64,000 nucleotides of DNA, from assembly GCA_964036295.1 (NCBI GenBank), contig OZ038462.1:37423680-37487679 (forward strand), written 5' to 3'. Position numbers and translations under genes: made by a program. This DNA is from Plumapathes pennacea (taxonomy: Eukaryota; Cnidaria; Anthozoa; Antipatharia; Myriopathidae). A model generated the notes under the pieces. That model was not told the DNA's origin, searched no databases, and saw only the letters and a program-made list of their open reading frames with translations. Positions 55,296 to 64,000 of the stretch are shown piece after piece; positions within the stretch are counted from its first letter, which is position 1; each line of letters starts with the position of its first letter.

Positions 55296-56880
55296 ATTCC
55301 AAGTGTACCATATATAATAATAACCACAGAAAAAGATATGCCTTTTAAAAAGTAACAGGATCTCACTTAGAACTTCCATGGTGAGAACTTCCTGTAAGCA
55401 ACTACCTCCTGTAAATGGCCACTTAAGCTGTGCGAAGTGTACGGTATTTATGATTAATTAATGTAGTCACACACCCAATTTATATTTACAGCATTTTTAA
55501 TGTGATATGTTTGGTTCACTTTCAGCCTTGGCAACCAGATTACTATGGACACTTCTTTGTGTCAGGCCCTCCCCAAGATTGATTCCCCCAGGCACTCAAT
55601 ATTTTCATGAGTGTAATGTTCATAACCTGCCCACTTAAAACTCTGCCTGACTCAAAAAAAAACCATTCCCAATCCTGGGGCCCATCCCCTAATGCACACG
55701 TGTTGTTTCTTTACATTGCAGTATTACAATATTTTTTATGAACATATGATTTTAGTTAACTAAGGTTTCTCAAAGGCATAGTTCTTGAGCATAGTCCACT
55801 CAGGTGGTACCCTGGGTGCCAGAGGTTTTTCTTTTTTCATCAGGACAAGTGGTGAAGCCGCAAAAAACCCTCTGGAACCCAGGGTACTTCGGTGGTGGTG
55901 GGGTGCTATTTTTCAGGGTTGACACATGGACATAGCAAACCGTAGTATTTCACTGGAAGATTGTTCAATTACAAGGGGGGAGGGGGTGGGGGATCTTTTT
56001 AAAGCCAATTTTCATAGGAACTGAAGCTTACCATTTGTTATTATTGCACTGGTTGCAGGAGGTACCTTGAACTATAAATGAATGATGTCAATATTTAAAC
56101 ATTTATTTGTGTATATTTATATATTACATAACATACTTTCACACAACATACGAAAAACTACGAAAAAATCATTCAACTATTAAACTTATAAACATGAAAT
56201 ATACCTCTTCCGCTGCAAATTTCAAGACGGCCGTAAACGGTGTAGTCTCTGGTACACTCAGCCTGTAAAATATAGAAGGATCAGTTTGAAATATGAAGCA
56301 ACGAAGTAATGATCAAATAAGCACAATCTGCCGGCAATTCACGATAACATACACTTTGAAAGGCAACTTCGGGTCGGAAGTGAGGGTGATTTTAAACGTA
56401 ACTTTCGACCTGAAGAGAGAAAGAAGTATAAAGAATAATCACACATCGATAATGCCAACAGATTAATGGTTTACGGAAAAAACGTTTTAACTAACATTAT
56501 CTGTCTGATCTCAAACACGACTCCCCTTGACCGATCCGAAGAAATAAGGCAGGCGCACAAGGCGCACACGCAGCTCTTTGTTGCGGGGGGGTCTGGGCCC
56601 AAAGGCTGTGCACTTCCGCAAACGTCATTGGAAGTGGAAAGCTGCTTGACAGCCGGTCTGAGCTGTCAAGAAGGAAAAGTGAAAGAAGCAAACAAATAAC
56701 GAGCAGGAACAAAAATAAATACTTCACCTGAGTGTATTCTTGATGTTCTTGTTCACCCTTAATGTGGAGGCCCGCATTTCTGTGTTTATGTCTTCTCTTT
56801 TACTCTTTGTCTGTTTGTCTGTCGATTTCCTCTGCATCTACCTCCAGGATGTCCACACGGACCATTCACAAGCGCTGTTT
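55296..56880. other. Intergenic region upstream of the adenylate cyclase
   Basis: Apart from the short hairpin at 55807 I see no gene. Frames at 56466-56727 open on both strands without motif. The 5' UTR of the cyclase probably begins near the right end. Confidence 0.4.
55807..55887. repeat. Short hairpin repeat with gtaccctgggt ends
   Basis: gtaccctgggtgccagaggt plus tttt mirrors aaaaaaccctctggaaccca plus gggtac on the right. 81 bp with a 31 base loop. A likely miniature repeat. Confidence 0.65.
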
Positions 56881-56885
56881 TGAGT

Positions 56886-56904
56886 CACGTGTCAATAGCA
56901 CGTG
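56886..56904. promoter_or_regulatory. Paired CACGTG E-boxes upstream of the cyclase
   Basis: Two perfect CACGTG palindromes at 56886-56891 and 56899-56904, 13 bp from start to start, about 250 bp before the ATG. They are candidate sites for bHLH-zip factors of the USF/MITF/MYC type. Position only, no functional evidence. Confidence 0.35.
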
Positions 56905-57151
56905 ATCCCGCTCCAGTCAAGCGTGTGGGTCTTTTCATGGACTTCTTGTCGAACGTCTGTGGTCGTCATTGAATTTGAGGTTGAATTTTATTCCACCGTT
57001 TAGGAGATGTAATCACTTATCAGGCTTTGACAGACGATGCCGTAGCTTCACGTCCCTAAGATCAAGTGGTCAGAAGAAGCAAAACCGAAACGAAAATCAG
57101 GGTGTTGGCGTTTCATTTTTGGAAGCCAAAAAAGCAGCGCTTGCAATTACA

Positions 57152-60100
57152 ATGGCCAGCAAATTCAAGTCTCGCCGTCCCGTCAGCCCGGAATTGGACT
57201 CGGCTGGCGTGGAGATTGTGCCAGTCGTAAAGAAGGAACGCTCTTTTTCTCAAGTAGACACTCGGATAAAGAAAGGCTGTATTCCGTTGTTCTTCGAGCG
57301 GGCATCTTCGCAGTGGTGGAAGCCAAGTTTTGATTCGGAAATCCTGGAGGGAGAGTTTCACCGATTTACGTTCAGCCACAACAAGCGCCGACTTGTGCGA
57401 GCCTTGATATTCGTGATCCTTGTCGCTGTCATCTGGGCCATCTTTTTCGCGGTTAAGAGGTTTTGGCCACTCTTCGCTGGCGACATGTGTTTCTTGGCTG
57501 TGGTTAGTGCTTTAATGCTGTTTACTTTCAAATGCAGCAATTTGTACAAGAAATGTGCAACTTATGCCTCACTGTTTGCGTCCATTTTATTAATTACCAT
57601 AACGTTGTCGCTCTTTGGTTCCCGTTCTGAAGTTTGTGATATGGCTCGGTTCTTTATGTGCACCATTGTGATAATGCTTATCTACACGATGCTCCACTCG
57701 CTCCACTTGTATGTTTGCATCCTGATGACTGTGGCCTTCTCTGTAGTTCACGAAGTGCTCTCCGAAGTGTTGCAGTCGCAGATATCTAGACCAGTCCAAA
57801 TCGTTTGTCGCTTGTTGCTGCACTTGTGCATTCATCTGATCGGCATCCAGATCTTCTTTATGGCCCAGGTACGCGAGCGAAGCACCTTTTGGAAAGTTGG
57901 TCAGAGCGTGGTGGCGCGACATGACTTGGATATTGAGAAACAGGTGAAGGAACGTATGATACGATCTGTCATGCCAGAAATCGTGGCCACAGACCTACTG
58001 AAAGACGACGTTAGTGTAAATGGCTCGAACGGAAGAAACGCTGGTCAGATTATTTTCCGCCCCTTTCGCATGCATCGGATGAAAAATGTAAGCATCTTGT
58101 TCGCTGACATCGTGGGCTTTACCAAAATGTCTGCCAGTAAATCTGCCGAACAGCTTGTGGGCCTCTTGAACGACTTGTTTGGTCGCTTTGATCGGTTGAC
58201 AGAGACCAATAACTGTGAGAAAATATGCACTTTGGGTGATTGTTACTACTGTGTGGCAGGTTGCCCTATACCCACCCCCAACCATGCATTTAACTGTGTA
58301 GAGATGGGCCTGGACATGCTAGAGCAGATCAAGGAGTTTGATGAAGACACCGACAATGAGGTGGATATGCGAGTTGGGGTTCACACAGGCACTGTTCTTT
58401 GTGGAATTGTTGGCACCAAGCGCTTCAAGTTTGATGTGTGGTCCAATGATGTGTTGCTGGCAAACAAGATGGAAGCTGGTGGGCTCCCAGGGCGTGTCCA
58501 CATAACAGAGGCAACCCTTGGTTTCTTGAAGAACCATTACTGTGTTGAAGATGGCAAAGGAAGTGAACGACATCCAGGACTGGAGGGAATAAAGACCCAC
58601 TTCATACTCCGCAGGCAGAATGGAATGAAGAAGCCATTCGATCTTCTTCACCCAAATGGCAAGGATACTGCAGATGCTGCCAATTCCGCTTCTGCAAAAG
58701 AGTCTGGCAAGAGTTCCAAGAACATGCACAGCAAGGCAGCAAAGAAAAAGAAGAAGAAGAAGAGTGTCAAGATTTCTGATGAAGTGTCATCTTCTGATTA
58801 CATGTGCAATTCAAACTCCAACATCTCTGGCAGTGAGTCAGTTTTTGAGAGTGGTCAGCGTATCCCAAAGGGAAATCTAAAAAATGTGACACATGACAGA
58901 ATTGAAGTGGATTTCCTGGAATCTTCCACTCGACCTGATGATGATGAAAAGATGAAGCCCCTCCTGGAAAATCTTGCATGTGATATGCTTGGCTTGTCAC
59001 TTAATGAAGCACTCATGCGTGATAACCTTAGGACATCAAACGACAGGCAATTAGTAAACCTGATGGGTGGGGTGCGAGCTGACGAAGAGTACTTTCATGC
59101 ATCAGTTTCATGTTGCACTTTACAGTTTACTGAAGAGGAGCTTGAAAGGAAATACCAGAATGAAGGGCAGGACTGCACCCTCCTCAACCCCTCTGTGACG
59201 ACCCTATCATCACCCAGAGTCAACTTTGGCATAGATGTGCTTCTTTCAAACATTGTCTACCTCATTCTGAGCATCATCTGCTTTCTGCTTTTCGAGACCA
59301 GACCACTCAGTGCAATCATACTTTTTTCCGTTGCCACCGTAATTGAGATCACACTATTCTTATCAACATTTGCTCGAGCCTTCCCCGGCCTGTTCCCTGC
59401 ATGTATCAACCTTGTTGCCATCCACATATCCGGATGGTATATGAGCCACTTTGTGGGTGCACTGTTGATGTTCCTTCCAATGGCAATGGTTTTTGCCAAT
59501 TTCATGAACTGTAAAGATCTCAAGTATGACAGTGTGAGGAATTTCTATTCACTGATTGTGGCTGTGGCCCTTTTGCATTTTTGCAATTTCACTCAGCTAA
59601 CATCTTGGATGAAATCTGGACTGGCGTTAGTGTCCGCTATGATATACACTGTCTTGTTGTTTTTCGATACCTTTTGTGCATACTCAGACTCATCAAAAGA
59701 TTGGCCAGCACGTGAAATCCAAAGAGAAGAACTGATGGTGTGCATTGTTCTCCTGTTTGTTTTTGTTTGTATCTTGAATCATCAATTAGAAATTGGTGTA
59801 CGTCGGAACTTTAGTGGGGATGCTGAGGCAGCTAGTGACAAGCAAAAGGCAGAGCTACACAAGCAGCAAGCCACTTGGCTTCTTGAGAGCATTTTCCCCA
59901 AACATGTCACTAAAACACTCAAACACTCAAACCTGTACTCCAAGAATCACACCAACGTTGGAGTCCTCTTTGCATCCATCGTAAACTTTGGAGAATTTTA
60001 TGAGGAAAACTTTGAAGGAGGTAAAGAGTGTATTCGAGTGCTGAACGAATTGGTTGGAGACTTTGACGACCTTTTAGACAGAGATGAGTTCTCAGAAGTG

Positions 60101-60550
60101 GAGAAAATCAAGACTGTAAATGGATCAACCTTTATGGCTGGATCAGGGCTGAACCCAGAAGGGAGTCCCATCAAAGATGCGGAAGAGAATGAGCATTTGT
60201 GCCAGCTTTTAGAGTTTGCTTTGGAGATGTACAAAGTAGTAGACAGATTCAATGTACACATGCTGGGGTTTAAGTTTGTACTGCGTGCAGGTTTCAATGC
60301 AGGACCATTGACTTCTGGAGTGGTTGGCACCACCAAGCTGCTCTATGACATTTGGGGAAACACAGTGAATGTTGCTAGCAGGATGGACTCAACCGGTGTG
60401 CGAGGCAGAATCCAAGTTAGCGAGGATGCCAAAAACTGTGTGGACAGATTTTTCTCATTTGAGCACCGTGGCACAATCCCTGTCAAAGGCAAGGGAAACC
60501 TTACGACTTACTTATTGGTTGGCAGGAAAGAGGTAAGCTCTTTCGACTAA
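57152..60550 (+). CDS. ADCY9: Adenylate cyclase type 9-like membrane protein
   Basis: ATG 57152 (A at -3, G at +4) starts MASKFKSRRPVSPELDS. The frame is also open upstream to 56969, but that text is not cyclase-like. Order: cytoplasmic N-terminus with PLFFERASSQWWKPSFDSE, an AC9 signature; a first six-helix block (about residues 83-232); C1 with metal-binding D319 (FADIVGFTKMSA) and D363 (TLGDCYYCVAGCP), 44 apart as in AC9; a variable Lys- and Ser-rich C1b; a second six-helix block (about 692-880); and C2. C2 carries K987, D1066 in DIWGNTVNVASRM, N1073 and R1077, the ATP-binding set. It makes cAMP from ATP at the plasma membrane under G-protein control. All this lies in one exon. The frame closes at 60550, but a GTAAGC donor at 60533 suggests splicing to one of two downstream exons. 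Human AC9 is 1353 residues; here 1132 unspliced. Confidence 0.92.
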   Translation: MASKFKSRRPVSPELDSAGVEIVPVVKKERSFSQVDTRIKKGCIPLFFERASSQWWKPSFDSEILEGEFHRFTFSHNKRRLVRALIFVILVAVIWAIFFAVKRFWPLFAGDMCFLAVVSALMLFTFKCSNLYKKCATYASLFASILLITITLSLFGSRSEVCDMARFFMCTIVIMLIYTMLHSLHLYVCILMTVAFSVVHEVLSEVLQSQISRPVQIVCRLLLHLCIHLIGIQIFFMAQVRERSTFWKVGQSVVARHDLDIEKQVKERMIRSVMPEIVATDLLKDDVSVNGSNGRNAGQIIFRPFRMHRMKNVSILFADIVGFTKMSASKSAEQLVGLLNDLFGRFDRLTETNNCEKICTLGDCYYCVAGCPIPTPNHAFNCVEMGLDMLEQIKEFDEDTDNEVDMRVGVHTGTVLCGIVGTKRFKFDVWSNDVLLANKMEAGGLPGRVHITEATLGFLKNHYCVEDGKGSERHPGLEGIKTHFILRRQNGMKKPFDLLHPNGKDTADAANSASAKESGKSSKNMHSKAAKKKKKKKSVKISDEVSSSDYMCNSNSNISGSESVFESGQRIPKGNLKNVTHDRIEVDFLESSTRPDDDEKMKPLLENLACDMLGLSLNEALMRDNLRTSNDRQLVNLMGGVRADEEYFHASVSCCTLQFTEEELERKYQNEGQDCTLLNPSVTTLSSPRVNFGIDVLLSNIVYLILSIICFLLFETRPLSAIILFSVATVIEITLFLSTFARAFPGLFPACINLVAIHISGWYMSHFVGALLMFLPMAMVFANFMNCKDLKYDSVRNFYSLIVAVALLHFCNFTQLTSWMKSGLALVSAMIYTVLLFFDTFCAYSDSSKDWPAREIQREELMVCIVLLFVFVCILNHQLEIGVRRNFSGDAEAASDKQKAELHKQQATWLLESIFPKHVTKTLKHSNLYSKNHTNVGVLFASIVNFGEFYEENFEGGKECIRVLNELVGDFDDLLDRDEFSEVEKIKTVNGSTFMAGSGLNPEGSPIKDAEENEHLCQLLEFALEMYKVVDRFNVHMLGFKFVLRAGFNAGPLTSGVVGTTKLLYDIWGNTVNVASRMDSTGVRGRIQVSEDAKNCVDRFFSFEHRGTIPVKGKGNLTTYLLVGRKEVSSFD

Positions 60551-61086
60551 AGGAACCTCGCATCCTTAGATACCATTATACTATCAAACCCCACTTTTTG
60601 AAGTCCCACAGGACATGAAAAAAAAGTTCAAAATGATGGGGTTTCAAAATAACCAAGCTAGTCAAGCTAAACCAAGGGGATTTGGCTTGACTTCGAAATA
60701 ACAGGGACTTTGAATTTACCAAGTTCGAATTAGCAAGGTTCGACTGTAATTATTTGCCTGTTTGATACAATATTTTGAACACATGCCAATCTTCTAGTCA
60801 CTGAGAGAAAGGTTAGCTTGACTTCACCAGCAGATCAAGGTTTGATAATCTAAACCAAAACAATACAGTGGTGCTTAATAGTATTGGGACATTCAAAAGT
60901 GTTCTTTTTTTCAAAGCATCTACAGAGCAGCTGGTAACCATGGCAATATTTCTACAGTCCACCACCAGGCACCTGTGACAGTGATAGCCAGTGGGAACTA
61001 GTTCTACTTGTCTGTAAAGGGAGGGGAGGAGGGTGAGGGGTGCCTATATTTCATTTAGCCTCATTTTGATATTTTCCTTTTTACAG

Positions 61087-61098
61087 GAGACTGAGTGA
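61087..61098 (+). CDS. ADCY9: Candidate terminal exon A of the cyclase
   Basis: If the donor at 60533 is used, the acceptor ttttacag at 61079-61086 joins in phase 0 and adds Glu-Thr-Glu and a stop. The tiny exon is supported only by phase and a good acceptor, so it is an alternative to exon B. Confidence 0.35.
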   Translation, partial: ETE

Positions 61099-61558
61099 GA
61101 GGTGACAGGGGCACAGCATCAACTTGACTTAGTCAAAATATTGTATGCAAGAATTTCTCAAGGCCATCAAAGCTGGTGTGGAGTACGGTAATCAAAAGTA
61201 GATATTATAATAATTAAATAAGAATATAACATTGCATGAAGTCAGTCAACCAAAGTAAATATTTCTAAATCATACTATTTTATCATTTCTTTTGCTGTTT
61301 ATCTTTGATAGGAGTTCAGAGAAGTTCAAGTAACAACACCGTTTAATGCATCTTTGTCAATGAAACTCATATTTTGTCCACCCATGCAAATTTGTTTCAC
61401 TGGAAAATACATTAAATGTTTTGGTATCTTGATCACTGCCATGTCTCTAAGCAGGTATAAAATTTGTACCTTGTCGTTGACTGGCCATCTTATTTTAGAC
61501 GTGTTAGTTCCTACAGTATTTGAACATGCTGCAAGGGCAGTTTCAATCGATATTGATG

Positions 61559-61769
61559 TTGAAGTGATTGGTCCATTATGTCGGCCTATGGTTGGTTGAG
61601 TCGGCTTGGTTGTGTTTCATTATTGGTCAGTTGATGTTCTGTTGTCCTGTTGATTTGTCTATTGTTTGTTCGGTTGCATTTGTCTATTGTTCGTTCGGTT
61701 ACCAATAATGAAACACAACCAAGCCGACTCAACCAACCATAGGCTGACATAACGGACCAATCACTTCAA
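61559..61769. repeat. Foldback repeat with 69 bp arms downstream of the cyclase
   Basis: 61559-61627 and 61701-61769 are reverse complements with two mismatches in 69. The loop is 73 bp and contains two tandem copies of a 23 bp word (ttgtctattgtttgttcggt and a near copy). The flank to the right (gaagatgacttccgctcagg, tcgaaaca) matches the text of a repeat family that I associate with coral genomes. Confidence 0.85.
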
Positions 61770-62111
61770 CAACCAGAGACATATATACTGCCATCTGACG
61801 AATACTTTCACTTGACTCTGAAGATGACTTCCGCTCAGGTAGTCGAAACATCAGTCACCAACAACAGTCTTTCTGGAGACTACTCTAACCCGGACGATCA
61901 CAACCAACCTACTGTTCACACTCCTGGGTTCAAACCATTCACCATTGTTCATACTCTTGGTTGTTTATGAATTAGCATGCAATTTGAAATGTGTGATGTA
62001 ATCATACATGCTTGATAGATCAAAATGGTTGTGTGTAGAGTTTCAATATTGTCCTTGGAACCTCAGTGTAAAGTAAGAATGTACATAAATAATTTTGAAC
62101 TTATCCTTCAA

Positions 62112-62117
62112 AATAAA
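62112..62117 (+). terminator. Candidate poly(A) signal
   Basis: AATAAA, about 1.0 kb after candidate exon A of the cyclase. It would serve the shorter transcript form. Confidence 0.3.
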
Positions 62118-63785
62118 GATATATATCAATTGATGTAAAGATAACCAGAATCTTTAGTTTGACAGGACGTGATAATATAATTTTTAGAGTGCATTTTTAT
62201 AACAGAAAAGAATGGCAGCTAGGTAAGTTTGTAGTACTATGTCTTTTCAACATTCACCAAATTAACTGATCCCATGCTTTGATCTCTAGTGGTCATATTT
62301 AATATAGCTACTAAAATTTATGTCCTTTGGACCAGTGCTGCAGCATTTTGCTGTCAGAGTGCATCACACTTTACCTGGTAGTAGTGGTTCAAAATGTATT
62401 CAAAGGCAAAATTATCAACACTCCATGACTCATCCTTGGTGGGTAAATGAAAAGACAAAATTGATGTTGATTACTTTGAGGAAATGGTACTTTGGAGTAA
62501 GAGTATGTGTACTTTTAAAAAACAAACACTCACTTCTTGTGAACACTTCTTGCGAAAGTTTCCAATCTTTGCATTTACAGTCAGCAATATTTCCAAAAAT
62601 ATTATTTTTAGTTTGTTTACCAAAGAACTTTACTGTAAAATACAATTTTATCAAGAACATTGTAAGGGATAGTATACTATGTGCATCCTTATTAGAGGAA
62701 TGTTGGATAGCTCTCCTGCTTTCAACTGTTCTTTGTACTCAATAGGAAGCAATGTTATACAAAAGTATTCAGTGTCATGAATAGCATGCCTGTTAGTTTA
62801 TTTGGGCAGCCTTATATGAACAAAGCTAACAAAAATGTGGCACAATAACTTATAATGCAAATTCTCCTAATTATTCAAGAAGAAAATGTATAATTGAGAC
62901 AGTGAGAAGACGTCATCTGTCATTTCAGCAGGCTATCAAATTATTCTCCTACTCCTACATATTGTACTCCATGGTTGGAGACTAAAAGAGAAAGCCAAAA
63001 TGGTTGAATCAGTGAGAAGCAAACGGTCTTCTTTGGCTGTTTATTCAACTTAACGATACAGGAGAAGCTAGTGTAGCCAGGAAAACCAATGAAATGTATT
63101 ACAGACCAGGAGATGCAAACAAACATATTGCCAATACAATAGTTATAGGGGTAATATTAAATTAGTAATAACACTATGTGCTAGGGATTAGATAGGTGTG
63201 CAAAACTAAGTTTGTGTGGTAAGCATCAATAGACCATTTCCACAAGGTTGCACATATATCCGAGGGTTGAAGTCTGTTGAAACATTCCCTGGATCATTAA
63301 TCAGTTGTACATAGAATTTGCAAAGTGCAGTCAACACTGTATATGAAAATTACATAATTATAGAGTATTAGGACAGTAGCCAGTCCTGGGATGGTAGTGG
63401 TCTTCACAATATGAACTCTAAACTGTAGATGTAGCTGAAAGTTTTTGTATAGGCCTGTAGGGTCAAATGTATGTCCTTTACAATCAGGCATTCCCTGATA
63501 GAGAAAAGGATGACTCTTGTACAAATGCTCATCAGTATTACTTAGGTACACTGTCACTCCATGCTGTAACCATAATCATTTTCATTGGATCTAATTAAAG
63601 TCTACTAGAGTTAGGTAAAACCTATCAGAACATTAATGCATTTACCCCAGCATTGCTGTATGGAAGCATTTCTATCAGCCATTTCCTTTCCTGTTATATT
63701 TGGGAGATGCTGTGGATGTTCAGTCACATTAGTGTTCTTATTTTTTATTGTCAATAGATGTCGCATCTGGTACATCCCTTTGCAG
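62118..63785. other. Intronic or intergenic, no gene recognised
   Basis: AT-rich sequence. The frame at 62320-62745 has no recognisable features and no splice or start context that I trust. Confidence 0.4.
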
Positions 63786-63971
63786 GTGACAGACAATAAA
63801 ACTGTTTTGACAAGTTCTACCGGAATGGCTGGTACTTTCCAAAATAATTGCTCTGTTTATGCTCAAAGCAGTCACATACAGAACATCAGTGTTTTAGAAT
63901 ACAGTGAGAAAAGTTTGCTTGCCAGTCATCTGGAAAATGGATGTAAACCACACAAGAGGTCATCTGATTGA
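63786..63971 (+). CDS. ADCY9: Candidate terminal exon B of the cyclase
   Basis: After the acceptor tttgcag (ending 63785) an open stretch of 61 codons runs in phase 0 with the donor at 60533. It reads VTDNKTVLTSSTGMAGTFQN, a Ser/Asn-rich hydrophilic text ending HKRSSD and a stop at 63969-63971. That suits a cytoplasmic tail after C2. No other gene nearby explains the exon, but 3.2 kb of intron and no known tail motif keep this tentative. Confidence 0.4.
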   Translation: MTDNKTVLTSSTGMAGTFQNNCSVYAQSSHIQNISVLEYSEKSLLASHLENGCKPHKRSSD

Positions 63972-64000
63972 TAGTGAGCAAGTATGCATCTTTGGAGACC

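Noticed and set aside
57590-57922. Minus-strand frames within the cyclase gene
   Set aside because: Shadows of the plus-strand coding exon, without motifs.

Overview
This is eukaryotic nuclear DNA. The real genes are split by GT-AG introns that are mostly AT-rich. About half of the window is transposon debris of kinds common in cnidarian genomes: piggyBac, Merlin, Gypsy with a retroviral-type gag, a DIRS-type ORF1-like protein, LINE tails, many palindromic MITEs and a tRNA-derived SINE. A cnidarian, probably a stony coral, is my best inference. That rests on the look of the repeats and proteins, not on a search.

Layout. 0.7-3.2 kb: exons of an unrecognised P-loop protein, apparently decayed. 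3.8-6.9 kb: an endogenous parvovirus-like element with the helicase half of NS, a long overlapping second frame and a capsid gene in two frames. 7.6-11.2 kb: a broken Gypsy element (LTR/PBS trace, gag, zinc knuckle, protease, partial reverse transcriptase) running into a SWIM-finger fragment. 11.5-13.9 kb: a LINE RT scrap, a P2X7-C-terminal-like domain and a DIRS-type ORF1 fragment. 14.2-24.3 kb: a 1.5 kb unit amplified in tandem, with a second ORF1 fragment and a nearly complete piggyBac element nested inside one unit. 24.5-27.3 kb: an uncharacterised gene-like region with a 15-residue repeat array, itself split by a LINE fragment and a DNA transposon. 27.3-36 kb: mostly MITEs and unassigned DNA.

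36-61+ kb is the conserved host part. A TOMM5-like gene on the minus strand and a coronin-7 gene on the plus strand start 147 bp apart, head to head. Coronin-7 can be followed through 29 coding exons to a 944-residue protein with two beta-propellers and an acidic Trp-containing tail. Its introns carry MITEs, a 51 bp tandem repeat and a Merlin transposon with a clean 9 bp target duplication. A tRNA-derived SINE lies between coronin-7 and an adenylate cyclase 9-like gene. That gene's membrane and catalytic domains sit in one uninterrupted exon, with two alternative candidate terminal exons downstream.

The host genes work at different sites: TOMM5 in the mitochondrial outer membrane import complex, coronin-7 in actin regulation and Golgi trafficking, ADCY9 in cAMP production at the plasma membrane. 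I see no shared pathway. The strongest unusual material is the endogenous parvovirus with its overlapping frame, the Merlin element with satellite-like subterminal arrays, and the nested mosaic at 14-27 kb.
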